A stretch of DNA of 64,000 nucleotides, from assembly GCA_038745855.1 (NCBI GenBank), contig JBCDLC010000012.1, positions 12,943 to 76,942 of the forward strand, given 5' to 3'. Positions 25,166-33,821 of the stretch are shown one piece after another. The translations under genes and the position numbers were made by a program. Each line of letters begins with the position of its first letter. Position 1 is the first letter of the stretch. This stretch comes from UBA5336 sp038745855 (GTDB lineage: Bacteria; Pseudomonadota; Alphaproteobacteria; Caulobacterales; Hyphomonadaceae). The notes below the pieces were generated by a model. It did not search any database. It was not told the origin of the DNA and saw nothing but the letters and a program-made list of their open reading frames with translations.

Positions 25166-26062
25166 ATGGCTCAACTCGAGGGAAAAGTCGCGGTTATCAC
25201 GGGCGCTGCGAGCGGAATTGGGCTGGCAAGCGTTGAGACGTTCGTTGCCAGCGGAGCGAAAGTTGTCGCTGCCGATATCCAGGTCGACAAGGGCGAAGCG
25301 CTTGAGGAGCGGTTCGGCGCCGATACTGTCCGGTTTACGAAATGCGATGTGACGCAAACTGAAGATCTCTCGGCGATGTTCCAGCTTGCTGACGAGGCTT
25401 TTGGCGGTCTGGATATCCTTTTCAACAATGCTGGGCACGGCGGAACTCCGGCGGGCGTTGAAGACTTTGATGGGGCTGGTTTCGACGCGACCATCTCTCT
25501 TCTCCTGAAATCTGTCTTTGAGGGCACCCATCTGGCGCTGCCGCACTTCAAGAAGCGCGGCGGCGGAAGTGTCGTGAATACCTCGTCGATCAGTGCGATT
25601 TCAGCCGGTTATGCGCCAATCACATACTCTGTTTGCAAGAAAGGCGTGGCGCACTTTTCCAAGCTCGCCGCAGCTGAGCTGTCACAATACAAGGTGCGCG
25701 TGAACGCGATCTTGCCTGGGTTTATTGCGACCTCCATTTTCGGCTCGTCTCTCGGGATGAGCAGGGAACAGGCGGCACAGATGGCGGAACTCGTGGCCCA
25801 GAATGGGGGCAAGATCCAACCGGCTGGTCGCACGGGCGAAGGAAAGGACATCGCGGAGATGGCCGCGTTCCTGGCCTCAGATGCTGCGAGTTTCATCACG
25901 GGCGGAGAGTTCGTGGTGGATGGCGGAATAACCGTTGGTCCTACCCATAGCTGGCGCACGGATGAGGGCGGGCCAATTCTGGATGCCCTTGGGATTACGC
26001 CGGAACAGGCCGAGCAGATGGTGCAGATGCAGCTTGCCGGTGCCCAGGCTCAGGACGGTTGA
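25166..26062 (+). CDS. Short-chain dehydrogenase/reductase (SDR)
   Basis: A 298-residue classical SDR. The cofactor motif TGAASGIG is near residue 13, NNAGHGG at about 85, and the catalytic Ser (NTSSISA), Tyr and Lys (YSVCKK) follow in order. The Asp in the ADIQ segment after the second strand suggests NAD(H) preference. A C-terminal tail of about 40 residues past the usual end (LGITPEQAEQMVQMQLAG) is longer than in most SDRs. Its substrate is unknown. GAGAGGGAAG precedes the ATG. The stop overlaps the TTG start of the next gene. Confidence 0.88.
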   Translation: MAQLEGKVAVITGAASGIGLASVETFVASGAKVVAADIQVDKGEALEERFGADTVRFTKCDVTQTEDLSAMFQLADEAFGGLDILFNNAGHGGTPAGVEDFDGAGFDATISLLLKSVFEGTHLALPHFKKRGGGSVVNTSSISAISAGYAPITYSVCKKGVAHFSKLAAAELSQYKVRVNAILPGFIATSIFGSSLGMSREQAAQMAELVAQNGGKIQPAGRTGEGKDIAEMAAFLASDAASFITGGEFVVDGGITVGPTHSWRTDEGGPILDALGITPEQAEQMVQMQLAGAQAQDG

Positions 26063-27063
26063 TCCCCCGGCAACCCCGCCTGATTGATGCCGATCTGCCT
26101 GGTGTATCGTCCGCCCAGGCCCAAGCTGTGGCGAGCAGTCGGCGCAGTGGAAACCTGAAGGGTGCACTCTGGATGCTCGCATCCGGCGTTGGATTCACGG
26201 TCTACGTCGTTTTGGCCAAGCTGATTTCCAGCGACGTGCACCCCATGATCATCGCTTTCTTTCGGGCCTTTTTCGGTGTGCTGATCATGGCCCCTTTGAT
26301 CGTGCGCAATGGTCCCTCCTTTTTCGCAACCGACCGGTTGGGATTGATCCTCCTGCGCAGTGTGTTCGGCACATTGGGCTTTATTCTGAGCTTGCTGGCG
26401 ATCTCGGATTTCTTCGATCTTCCGCTGTCGCAATTCAATGCGGTGTCGTTTTCCCGCCCGCTGTTCGTCGCGATCCTGGCGGCCGTTTTGCTGCGAGAGT
26501 TTGTGGGGCCCAGGCGGTGGATTGCGATCGCGATCGGCTTCGTCGGTGTTCTTGTCATGGTGGTGCCTGACCAGATCTTCTTCTGGCTGCCTGGGCGTAC
26601 CCCTTCTGCGCTTTCCCTCGACATGGGGACCGTGCTGGCATTGGGCAGCGCGTTTGCGTTTGCCGGGGCCATTGTCCTGGTGAAGTCCCTTTCGGCACAC
26701 CATTCGGCGGGGCAGTTGCTGGCATGGGCGAATGTCTTGTCGACCATCCTGCTGCTGCCATTGGCGATATGGTACTGGTCAATGCCGACGGCGTGGGAGT
26801 GGTTCTTGATCACCGCCATGGCCGCAGCGGGGCTGGGCGCGCAGTATTGTTATGTCCGTGCGATGGCGATCGGGGATGCGTCTTTCCTCTCAGCCATGGA
26901 TTATCTGCGATTGCCCATGGCGGCCGGTGCCGACTGGCTGCTCTTCAAGCTGTTGCCGGGGATGTTCGTGTGGCTGGGGGCCGCCATCATTATTGCATCG
27001 ACGTTGTACATCACGCTCCGCGAGGCGCGATCGCGTACGTCTGGCGGCGGTGGTCCATCCTGA
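26059..27063 (+). CDS. EamA/DMT-family membrane transporter
   Basis: A 334-residue protein with a polar N-terminus of about 35 residues and ten predicted transmembrane helices arranged as two EamA repeats, for example GALWMLASGVGFTVYVV opening the first and GTVLALGSAFAFAGAIVLVK the second. DMT proteins export or import small metabolites; the substrate is not evident. Translation probably starts at TTG overlapping the upstream SDR stop (TTGA), so the two are likely co-expressed. Confidence 0.85.
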   Translation: MIPRQPRLIDADLPGVSSAQAQAVASSRRSGNLKGALWMLASGVGFTVYVVLAKLISSDVHPMIIAFFRAFFGVLIMAPLIVRNGPSFFATDRLGLILLRSVFGTLGFILSLLAISDFFDLPLSQFNAVSFSRPLFVAILAAVLLREFVGPRRWIAIAIGFVGVLVMVVPDQIFFWLPGRTPSALSLDMGTVLALGSAFAFAGAIVLVKSLSAHHSAGQLLAWANVLSTILLLPLAIWYWSMPTAWEWFLITAMAAAGLGAQYCYVRAMAIGDASFLSAMDYLRLPMAAGADWLLFKLLPGMFVWLGAAIIIASTLYITLREARSRTSGGGGPS

Positions 27064-27175
27064 TCGTCTGGGATCTCAATGGGGCAATTGACGTTGCGGC
27101 CAGCACGTCTGCCCGGCCCGCGCGGGTGCGCGTCCGGTGCTTTCTTGCTGGTATGCCGCCGTCTGGCGCCCCGTT

Positions 27176-27589
27176 TCAGGGCGCGGCGGACGGATTGGCG
27201 GGGATCGTGCGATCTCCGCTTGTCCGATTTGTCTTCTGCTTGCCCATCGCCATTGAATGCCGCGGCTGCCCGAAGCGGCTTTCAAACCCAGTCCGGCCAA
27301 ATCCGGATGCACCTAACCCAAATGCATCCGAACGGTTCGCAGGCTCAGCCCAATGCGCCTGCGCTGGTGTATGGATCGGCTCATCGTTCACCGGCGGCTT
27401 TATCCCGCTAATGATCGTGTTTTCGGACAAGCGGACGTCGGGGGCCCATTCCCGGTCTATCCTGTCGTCAAACGTCGCTCCATCGGGCTGGGGGTCACCC
27501 ATAGCTTTCGCCACCGAACGGGCGCGGAGCCCGGCGGCGGCAATCACTAGGGCTGTCGCCCAGATCAAAAGGAGGATGAGAAGATCCAT
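27176..27589 (-). CDS. Doubtful membrane-anchored hypothetical protein
   Basis: A 137-codon frame beginning MDLLILLLIWATALVIAAAG, a good single membrane anchor, followed by a polar, Pro/Gly-rich tail with no recognisable domain. No clear ribosome site precedes the ATG. The region 27064-27780 has no other convincing gene, and longer plus-strand frames here look like non-coding sequence. It could be a real small membrane protein or chance; low confidence. Confidence 0.3.
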   Translation of the reverse strand: MDLLILLLIWATALVIAAAGLRARSVAKAMGDPQPDGATFDDRIDREWAPDVRLSENTIISGIKPPVNDEPIHTPAQAHWAEPANRSDAFGLGASGFGRTGFESRFGQPRHSMAMGKQKTNRTSGDRTIPANPSAAP

Positions 27590-27780
27590 GGGCGTAGAAT
27601 ACCACTGGATTGGAGGGTGGGGATAAGATGGGCCGAATTATTTTTAGGGCGTTGTAATTTTTTTGTTTTGTGTGGTTCGAGGTGTTGGATAAGCCGCCAA
27701 GGAGAGGCTGCGGGCTATCGAGTGTGGTCCCTGGTCGCGTGACGGATCGGGTCCCGGCAACCCCGTTCGCTTTGCGTGTC
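27590..27780. other. Intergenic stretch with a T-rich segment
   Basis: Together with 27064-27175, this is the gene-poor ground around the doubtful frame at 27176-27589. It includes an unusually T-rich segment near 27654-27672 in otherwise GC-rich DNA, but I see no stem upstream of it to make a terminator. No repeat or RNA gene was recognised. Confidence 0.4.
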
Positions 27781-28392
27781 TCATGCAACGAAAACGCGCC
27801 GGTAAAAACCCGGCTCGTTATCAGCGAAATCGATCCAATATTTGTTCTGAAAAGGAGGATTGGCTGCGAGTGCGCGGAACGCGGCTTCTTCGGACCAGAA
27901 ACCGAGATTGACGACCCGCTCGTTATCGAGGCTGACGTGGAAATTCGCGGTGAGCAAGGCAGGCGTTCTGGTGACCGCGGTTTCCGCCGCCTCCTTCGCA
28001 AGGGCCAGCATCGCGGCGATCCGAGATGCATCCCGCATTTCAAACAAGCCCGTGTGCGCGATTTCTGCATCCGGTCCATCCAGGGCGAGCGGTCCCTTGT
28101 TTGCGCTGGACGCCAGCCGAAAAAGACGTCCCGTCCAACGATCTGACCGGCCAATGCGCTCCAATTCCGCGCGATGGGCTTGTAGCCAGTCCGTGGCCGC
28201 ATCCGGATCGGACCATTGCGCGTAGGAGAGCACCTTGTCGTCATCGAGCGAGCGATAGACCGCCGCGCCGACAGCGCCGTGGTTTCTTGCTTTCTCGGCC
28301 GACGCTGAAAGCGCCCCTGTGAGGCCGGTTGCGTCTCTGCGAACATCGATCAGGGCCGTGCCGGTGTCTGGCATTGGCAATTCGAAATTCAT
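27781..28392 (-). CDS. Protein with two ABM-like (dimeric alpha/beta barrel) domains
   Basis: A 203-residue soluble protein with two similar halves. In the first, VYRSLDDDKVLSYAQWSDPDAATDWLQAH and in the second, FHVSLDNERVVNLGFWSEEAAFRAL follow the strand-turn-strand-helix pattern of antibiotic-biosynthesis-monooxygenase domains, each with the WS[DE] turn. Such folds include small oxygenases and haem- or quinone-related enzymes; no cofactor residue can be assigned. The internal duplication would form the usual two-domain barrel within one chain. Confidence 0.6.
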   Translation of the reverse strand: MNFELPMPDTGTALIDVRRDATGLTGALSASAEKARNHGAVGAAVYRSLDDDKVLSYAQWSDPDAATDWLQAHRAELERIGRSDRWTGRLFRLASSANKGPLALDGPDAEIAHTGLFEMRDASRIAAMLALAKEAAETAVTRTPALLTANFHVSLDNERVVNLGFWSEEAAFRALAANPPFQNKYWIDFADNEPGFYRRVFVA

Positions 28393-28456
28393 TCCAGCTC
28401 GCCTTCTCTCGCTACAATTTCGATGAACGTCGTTGAAGCCGCAGTGCGTGTCTCAT

Positions 28457-28744
28457 CTACGAGTCGACGGTATCATATCTCCGCTCGAGATAGGACCGAA
28501 CATCCGGGTCGAGGTGGACATCTTCGAGGGGCGTGAAAGGATCCGTCAGTGCGCAAATCGAGCGGATCTGCACGCGTTCGATATCATCGAGGTAAGCCCA
28601 CGCCGTGATTAGGTGTTGATCTGTCCTGAAACTGTAGACGAGGTAGTTGTACTCCATCTCCAGTTTCCCATCGGCGAAGATCTGCTCGCAATTGTGTTCG
28701 ATCTTGAACGGTTCACTGGGGTCGTGATCGATTGATTTATCCAT
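28457..28744 (-). CDS. Small hypothetical protein
   Basis: A 95-residue acidic soluble protein beginning MDKSIDHDPSEPFKIEHN and ending RSYLERRYDTVDS, rich in Tyr, Asp and Glu. I do not recognise a family. AGGGGA lies upstream of the ATG and the codon pattern resembles its neighbours, supporting a real gene. It follows the thioesterase and precedes the ABM protein on the same strand, so it may share their transcript. Confidence 0.5.
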   Translation of the reverse strand: MDKSIDHDPSEPFKIEHNCEQIFADGKLEMEYNYLVYSFRTDQHLITAWAYLDDIERVQIRSICALTDPFTPLEDVHLDPDVRSYLERRYDTVDS

Positions 28745-28795
28745 GGTGCATTCGTCCCCTGCGCGGGATGTGTTCCCGGTGATGACAAGAACAGG

Positions 28796-29233
28796 CTAGT
28801 CGCGGCGGGGTATCACCTTGAATGTCCCCGTGCCCGTCATCAGCGTTCGGTCGCCGGCCCAAATCCGGCCTCGAACCGTGTGCAGGTCGCCCGTCGACCC
28901 GATGATTTTTCCAGTGCCTTCGACCCATTCCCCGAGCGCTGCGGATGAGAGGAAGTCACATGTGAGCCGGACGGTGACCCACCAGGTGTCGTGGGATGCG
29001 CTGACCGCATGGCCCCATGCCATATCGGCAAATGTCATGAGCATGCCGCCATGGGCATTGGACATGCCGTTGACGTGGTGTTCCTCGACCCGGAATGCCC
29101 GGCAGTAGTGTCCGCCTGGCTCTGCCGCTTCGTAGAGGGGGCCGACGAGGCGACCAAAGCCCCGATGCCAGGGCAAGACTGTGTAACCGTCAGGCACTGG
29201 TGCGGTTTGGGTGTCGTGGAGATCGTCGGCCAT
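28796..29233 (-). CDS. PaaI-type hotdog thioesterase
   Basis: A 145-residue single hotdog-fold protein. The motif NAHGGMLMTFADMAWGHA carries the HGG turn and active-site Asp typical of PaaI/YbgC-like acyl-CoA thioesterases, with VRLTCDFLSSAALGEWVEG on the next strands. The acyl substrate is unknown. Its ATG (29233) lies 4 nt after the stop of the TIR gene on the same strand, so both are probably translated from one message; longer upstream starts would overlap that gene. Confidence 0.82.
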   Translation of the reverse strand: MADDLHDTQTAPVPDGYTVLPWHRGFGRLVGPLYEAAEPGGHYCRAFRVEEHHVNGMSNAHGGMLMTFADMAWGHAVSASHDTWWVTVRLTCDFLSSAALGEWVEGTGKIIGSTGDLHTVRGRIWAGDRTLMTGTGTFKVIPRRD

Positions 29234-29237
29234 GGCG

Positions 29238-30458
29238 TCAGCGGAAGCTATACCGGATGGGGATGACGGCGTCATCGGCCCGGTCCTGGTCTTCATTTGG
29301 GCGTACCGATAGCCGCAGACCCGTGATCGTCCGGGACGCGCAGCCGCCGCCGGAGAAGGAAAACCACTGCTCGCCAGAGCCTGAGGCGGAAAGCAGCGGC
29401 GAGCCTGAACTGCCGGCGCGGCATGGGCCACTGCCGTCCAGCACGGGCCGCGCCCAGATCCGCGCGCGGTCTATGGTTCCAAGGCGGTAGTCGAACGTGA
29501 CGGTGATGCGCTCGCCTTCTACGATCGTTGTTCCGGGCTTGGGGGTCAGGGTCACATCATTGATCGTGACACCGGCAATGCGAAACGTCCGCTCCGATAT
29601 CCGATCATAGTTGGTCTCCGCAGCCTGGGCCCTGAGGGTCCTGGCCCTTTGCAACGCGCCTTCGGCAAAGCGGTGGGTCCGGTAGCGGCGGGCGAACGCT
29701 TCATAGGCTTCGGGCGTGTTCAGGCGGCGGGCCTCGGCGAAGGCGTCCTCAGCCGCTGTATTGCTTTCCGGTTGAGGCGTTGGCGCAGGTGGTGTGGCCG
29801 TAACGGCGGTATCGATTGCGGTTGAGGCGACATCTGAGGCTACGGCTTCGCTCGGTGCACGCGCGGGGGATTGGTCCACGTCGCCTGTCATCTGGAGCGC
29901 GAACAGGCCGCCGGCCACGACCGCGAGCGCGGCAGCGCCAATCAGAACGCCGGCCATGCTGCGCCGTTTCCGTGGTGGAGCGGATGCATGCTTGGTCACG
30001 GTGACCTGCTTTGCCGGATAGTTGACAGCGCTGACGCCGGGTTGCGTGTCGCGCTCGCCTGCGCCAATGCGCGCCTTCACGGCGGCAACGAGGTTTTTCC
30101 ACTCGGTGTTGCCGAGGTCGCCGTTCCAATCGGCCAGGTTGGCGCTTTCGATACGCGCAAAGCCAAAGGGGGGATCGACGGGATCGAGAAGCACGGGGAT
30201 CAGTTTACCCGCTGCCTTGGCCATCTCCGCCTCTTCCTTCACCCAGTCCGAGCGGACCGAAGCGTCGGACCACAGGACGAGGACAGCCCGCGCCTGGCCG
30301 ATCTTGTCCTTCAAGACGTCTTCCCATTTGGACCCCGGGGGGACCTGCACGTCGTAGAAGACATCGTAGCCCTCTGCGCGAAGGGCGTCGGCGATGGGGC
30401 GCACCCTGCCGTGCTCCTCCTGGTCCTCGCGTTTATAGCTGATGAAGATATCTGCCAT
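29238..30458 (-). CDS. Membrane-anchored TIR-domain protein
   Basis: A 406-residue protein in three parts. Residues 1-130 form a TIR domain: MADIFISYKRED start, BB-loop-like VPPG at 39-42, and Glu75/Glu76 in DWVKEEAEMA where TIR NADases place the catalytic Glu. PPRKRRS then a single membrane helix (about 168-190) put the TIR domain in the cytosol. After a Pro/Ala linker comes a helical repeat (about 235-280, with AYEAFARRYRTHRFAEGAL) and a beta-rich C-terminal domain with two Cys, likely periplasmic. GAGGTG precedes the ATG. Bacterial TIR proteins often act in stress or phage defence; no partner sensor is adjacent, so the role is open. Confidence 0.85.
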   Translation of the reverse strand: MADIFISYKREDQEEHGRVRPIADALRAEGYDVFYDVQVPPGSKWEDVLKDKIGQARAVLVLWSDASVRSDWVKEEAEMAKAAGKLIPVLLDPVDPPFGFARIESANLADWNGDLGNTEWKNLVAAVKARIGAGERDTQPGVSAVNYPAKQVTVTKHASAPPRKRRSMAGVLIGAAALAVVAGGLFALQMTGDVDQSPARAPSEAVASDVASTAIDTAVTATPPAPTPQPESNTAAEDAFAEARRLNTPEAYEAFARRYRTHRFAEGALQRARTLRAQAAETNYDRISERTFRIAGVTINDVTLTPKPGTTIVEGERITVTFDYRLGTIDRARIWARPVLDGSGPCRAGSSGSPLLSASGSGEQWFSFSGGGCASRTITGLRLSVRPNEDQDRADDAVIPIRYSFR

Positions 30459-30539
30459 GGCCCGCACCTCTTTCACGCCGGCTAGGCGTCGACCGTAACC
30501 GCTCAACGGTCGCATGTCAGCCAGCGGGCGCCTGGGAGG

Positions 30540-31274
30540 CTAGGATGCGTTTGCGGCGATAAAGAGGGTCAGGGATACGAGGTTAGCCGACATGTGGGCG
30601 ACGATCGGGGCGGTGATCGATCCCGTCGCAATCCGCAGCCACGCGAGATAGAGGCCCATGATAAAGACCGGGACCATGCCCAGCAGCGTGTACTGTGGGT
30701 GGAGCGCTGCAAAAACGACGGCGGTCACGACCCCCGCTGACAGGGGCGTCAGGCCGCGATTGAGGAGAAATCCGAGCGCAATGCCGCGAAACGCCATTTC
30801 CTCTGTGATCGGTATCAATATGCCACCCGCGGCGATCATGGACAGGCCGATGGCGTCTCTTGTCAGCAAGGGGTTCGCCTGGGGATCGCGGAACATCCAG
30901 TTCGGATCGTCACGGCTGACCAGGATACCGATCAGCAAGGTGCTGCCCAGGAGCACGAGCGGACCGGTCAGCGCGGCGATCCCGATCCAGTCACTTTCGA
31001 TCTTAAGCGAGCCCGCGAAGGGCCCGGCACCAGCCCGGTCGCTCCAGAAGCTCATGGCGGCAAACAGGATCGCCTGGATCACAAGCAGAATCAGCCACTG
31101 CATCGGCGGTGATCCGCCTTCTTCGAATTGCTCCAAGACCCACCCCTGGGTGAGGAACCCGGCAAGCAAAACGCCCACGTTGAGAAACAGGATCGGGGCG
31201 ATGATTGGCCAGAAGACCGCTGCAATTGGTGCGCGACCCAGCGAAACCGGGGTGTTGTAAGGACCCTGAAACAT
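30540..31274 (-). CDS. CPBP-family intramembrane metalloprotease
   Basis: A 244-residue polytopic membrane protein with the CPBP (Abi/CAAX-protease) motifs in order: TEEMAFRG (the EExxxR pair), then FAALHPQ and the C-terminal VAHMSANL (HxxxN), which together form a metal site within the membrane. Substrates in bacteria are mostly unknown. ATG 31274 gives a cytosolic N-terminus before the first helix; the frame continues upstream into the Smr gene region without homology. It is 81 bp upstream of the TIR gene, same strand. Confidence 0.85.
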   Translation of the reverse strand: MFQGPYNTPVSLGRAPIAAVFWPIIAPILFLNVGVLLAGFLTQGWVLEQFEEGGSPPMQWLILLVIQAILFAAMSFWSDRAGAGPFAGSLKIESDWIGIAALTGPLVLLGSTLLIGILVSRDDPNWMFRDPQANPLLTRDAIGLSMIAAGGILIPITEEMAFRGIALGFLLNRGLTPLSAGVVTAVVFAALHPQYTLLGMVPVFIMGLYLAWLRIATGSITAPIVAHMSANLVSLTLFIAANAS

Positions 31275-31362
31275 TTGTGCAGTCTTCCCTGTTCGCGCGC
31301 GCAGGAGCAAGGCCTGAAAACGCGTGACTTCACTTTCCACGAAACCGCTGTACCTGCCCCCC

Positions 31363-31908
31363 ATGGCCGGACGTAAGATCACCTCATCTGAACAGCGAAT
31401 ATGGTCAGCCGTCACCCGTTCGGTGCGGCGGCACGGGCCCATGCCCAACTTTGAGGAGGCTGTTCGGCATGAAGGGGTGTCAACGGCCGACATGGAACGC
31501 GCGTTCGGGCGTCAGAGGAGCGATGAAGCGCCGCTTCCGGAGGCGCGGGTGCAAGCGACCAACGCACCCAACCGGCGCGCCACGGCCGCAGCCGTTGTGG
31601 AGCGGGGCCGTGAGCGGAAGGTGCGCCGGGGCCAAGTGCCGATCGCCGCGAGGCTTGACCTTCACGGCCACACGCAATCAAGCGCAGACCAAACACTTCG
31701 CCATTTCGTCGCCCAACAGCGACAAAGCGGAGCGCGGTGTGTTCTCGTCATCACGGGGAAAGGTCGCGACGGAACGTCCGTTCTGAAACGGAACTTTCTC
31801 GCCTGGCTGGAAAGCCCCTCGGCCAGGGCCATGGTGTCCGGTGTTGCTGAGGCGCACCCTCGGCACGGCGGCAGCGGGGCGTTCTATGTCTGGCTTCGGC
31901 GCTGTTGA
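31363..31908 (+). CDS. Smr-domain protein
   Basis: A 181-residue protein whose C-terminal half is an Smr (MutS2-like) domain with the characteristic LDLHGHTQ and ITGKGRDG motifs. Smr domains are nucleases acting on RNA or branched DNA. The N-terminal half is basic and probably disordered. A GTG at 31324 is an alternative start; neither start has a good ribosome site. In other Alphaproteobacteria a gene of this kind lies near mltA; here it is divergent from the protease and convergent with hisE. Confidence 0.85.
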   Translation: MAGRKITSSEQRIWSAVTRSVRRHGPMPNFEEAVRHEGVSTADMERAFGRQRSDEAPLPEARVQATNAPNRRATAAAVVERGRERKVRRGQVPIAARLDLHGHTQSSADQTLRHFVAQQRQSGARCVLVITGKGRDGTSVLKRNFLAWLESPSARAMVSGVAEAHPRHGGSGAFYVWLRRC

Positions 31909-31925
31909 GCGGCTCTGCGCCGACG

Positions 31926-32282
31926 CTACCCAGGCGCGCGGGAAGCTTTTTCCTCAAGACCTGACTGCCCTTGGCGCGCGGCGAGCGCCTGGGCGACGGC
32001 ATCCAGGGGTACACCTCGGCACCGGAGCCCAACAAACAGGTGATACAGGAGGTCAGCGGCTTCGTTTGCAATTTCGGTCTCAGGCTGTGCGGCGAGCGCG
32101 AGCGCCAGTTCGACCGCTTCCTCTCCAAGTTTCTTGCCGCACTCGATCGGGCCTTTTCCGATAAGCTTTGTGGTGTACGACACCGTTTCGTCGCCGCCTG
32201 CCCGCGCATCGATCGTGCCTGATAGTTGGGACAGTACCTGCGCCAAGAGGGCGGCGTCTCCGAGGGGTGTGGTCTGGGTCAT
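31926..32282 (-). CDS. hisE: Phosphoribosyl-ATP pyrophosphatase
   Basis: Second step of histidine synthesis, hydrolysing phosphoribosyl-ATP. The 118-residue protein shows the MazG-like all-alpha fold with KKLGEEAVELALA and NEAADLLYHL, whose acids bind Mg2+. It is the last gene of a hisH-hisA-hisF-hisE cluster, 27 bp after hisF. Confidence 0.95.
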   Translation of the reverse strand: MTQTTPLGDAALLAQVLSQLSGTIDARAGGDETVSYTTKLIGKGPIECGKKLGEEAVELALALAAQPETEIANEAADLLYHLFVGLRCRGVPLDAVAQALAARQGQSGLEEKASRAPG

Positions 32283-32309
32283 CGCCGGCCTCCGGCTTGA
32301 ATGGATGCT

Positions 32310-33074
32310 TTACGGGAAGGGACGCACCGGCGCGCCCGCTTCGGCAAGGGCGGCGCGACACTCCGCCAGCGGAACCTCACCGAAATGGAAGATCGATGCC
32401 GCCAGGACAGCGCTGGCCCCACCCTCGAGAACAGCGGGTGCGAAATCGGCTGCAGAGCCGGCGCCGCCAGATGCGATCACCGGGATGGAGACGGCCCTCG
32501 TCACGGCACTAAGCAAGGGCAGATCGAAGCCTGATTTCGTTCCGTCCTTATCCATGCTGGTCAGCAGGATTTCGCCAGCGCCCCGTCGTTCCGCTTCACG
32601 CGCATAATCGACCGCATCGATACCGGTGTCGCGTCGGCCGCCATGGGTGAACACGGACCACTTGCCGGGTTCGCTCGCCCTGGCGTCGATGGCGACCACC
32701 ACACATTGGCGACCGCATCGCATGGCGGACTGGGTTATCAGGTCATGGTTCGCAACGGCCGCGGAATTGATGGCGACCTTGTCGGCCCCGGCCCGGAGCA
32801 ATGTGACCATGTCATCGGGCGAGCGCACACCGCCGCCCACGGTGAGAGGCATGAAACAGCGCTCTGCCGTGCGGGTGACCACGTCCAGCATGGTGCCGCG
32901 ATCCTCATGGGACGCGGTGATATCCAGAAAACAGAGCTCATCCGCGCCGGCCTCCGAGTAGGCCTCCGCCAGCTCCACGGGGTCGCCGGCGTCTCGCAAG
33001 TCGACGAAATTCACGCCCTTGACGGTGCGCCCATCCTTCACATCGAGGCAGGGGATGATGCGGGTCTTCAGCAC
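32310..33074 (-). CDS. hisF: Imidazole glycerol phosphate synthase, cyclase subunit
   Basis: With HisH, makes imidazole glycerol phosphate and AICAR. The 254-residue (beta/alpha)8 barrel has the catalytic Asp near residue 11 (IIPCLDVKDGRTVKG), a second catalytic-region acid in the AIDAR segment, and the phosphate-binding GGGVRSPDD and IASGGAGS turns. It starts at GTG and overlaps hisA by 7 nt. Confidence 0.96.
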   Translation of the reverse strand: MLKTRIIPCLDVKDGRTVKGVNFVDLRDAGDPVELAEAYSEAGADELCFLDITASHEDRGTMLDVVTRTAERCFMPLTVGGGVRSPDDMVTLLRAGADKVAINSAAVANHDLITQSAMRCGRQCVVVAIDARASEPGKWSVFTHGGRRDTGIDAVDYAREAERRGAGEILLTSMDKDGTKSGFDLPLLSAVTRAVSIPVIASGGAGSAADFAPAVLEGGASAVLAASIFHFGEVPLAECRAALAEAGAPVRPFP

Positions 33075-33820
33075 GCTTCACCGCCTTGGCTTGCCGCCGA
33101 AATAGCCTCTTCTGGATCGATATCGCCATCGTAAAGCGCCCGGCCGAGGATCGCGCCAGCGATTGGTCGGCGGGAGTTTGCGCGCCGCAAATGTCGTATG
33201 TCGCCGACGGATGCGACGCCGCCGCTGGCGATGATCGGGATGGAAACGGCCTCGGCCAAGGATGCGGTGAACGCGACGTTTACGCCGGTTTTCGTGCCGT
33301 CGCGTCCGATATCAGTGGCGATTATGGCGGCGACGCCGCATCCCTCGAAAGCCTTTGCCAACTCGATTGCATCCATGTCGGACGTTTCGGCCCAGCCCTC
33401 GACAGCGACCTCTCCATTGCGGGCATCAATCCCGACGACGATTTTACCCGGCAGCGCGGATGCCGCCTCGCGGACAAGCCCTGGATCCCTGACAGCCACC
33501 GTTCCCAGGATGACCCGGTCGATCCCCGCCTCGAGCCACGCGTCGACCTGGGCGCGATTGCGAATGCCGCCGCCGAGCTGGACGGGTACGTCCGTAGCTG
33601 CAAGGATCGCACGGACGGCATGGCCATTCGCGCTCTCTCCTGCAAACGCCCCATTCAGGTCGACAACGTGCAGATGGTCGAACCCCATCGCCCGAAACGC
33701 GACTGCCTGGTCGGCTGGTGAAGCGTTGAACGTCGTCGCCCGGCCCATGTCGCCGCGCACGAGCCGTACGCAAGCGCCGTCCTTCAGGTCGATGGCGGGA
33801 TAGAGTTGAAAGTCGGCCAT
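33068..33820 (-). CDS. hisA: Phosphoribosylformimino-AICAR-phosphate isomerase
   Basis: Fourth step of histidine synthesis, an Amadori rearrangement. The 250-residue barrel has LYPAIDLKDGACVRLV with the catalytic Asp near residue 10, the second catalytic Asp in ATDIGRDGTKTGVN, and phosphate turns LGGGIRNR and IASGGVAS. It sits between hisH (1 nt gap) and hisF (7-nt overlap). Confidence 0.96.
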   Translation of the reverse strand: MADFQLYPAIDLKDGACVRLVRGDMGRATTFNASPADQAVAFRAMGFDHLHVVDLNGAFAGESANGHAVRAILAATDVPVQLGGGIRNRAQVDAWLEAGIDRVILGTVAVRDPGLVREAASALPGKIVVGIDARNGEVAVEGWAETSDMDAIELAKAFEGCGVAAIIATDIGRDGTKTGVNVAFTASLAEAVSIPIIASGGVASVGDIRHLRRANSRRPIAGAILGRALYDGDIDPEEAISAASQGGEAC

Positions 33821-33821
33821 C

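Noticed and set aside
26724..27626. A 300-codon plus-strand frame overlapping the transporter gene end
   Set aside because: It overlaps the EamA gene in another frame for 340 bp and has no domain pattern beyond it.
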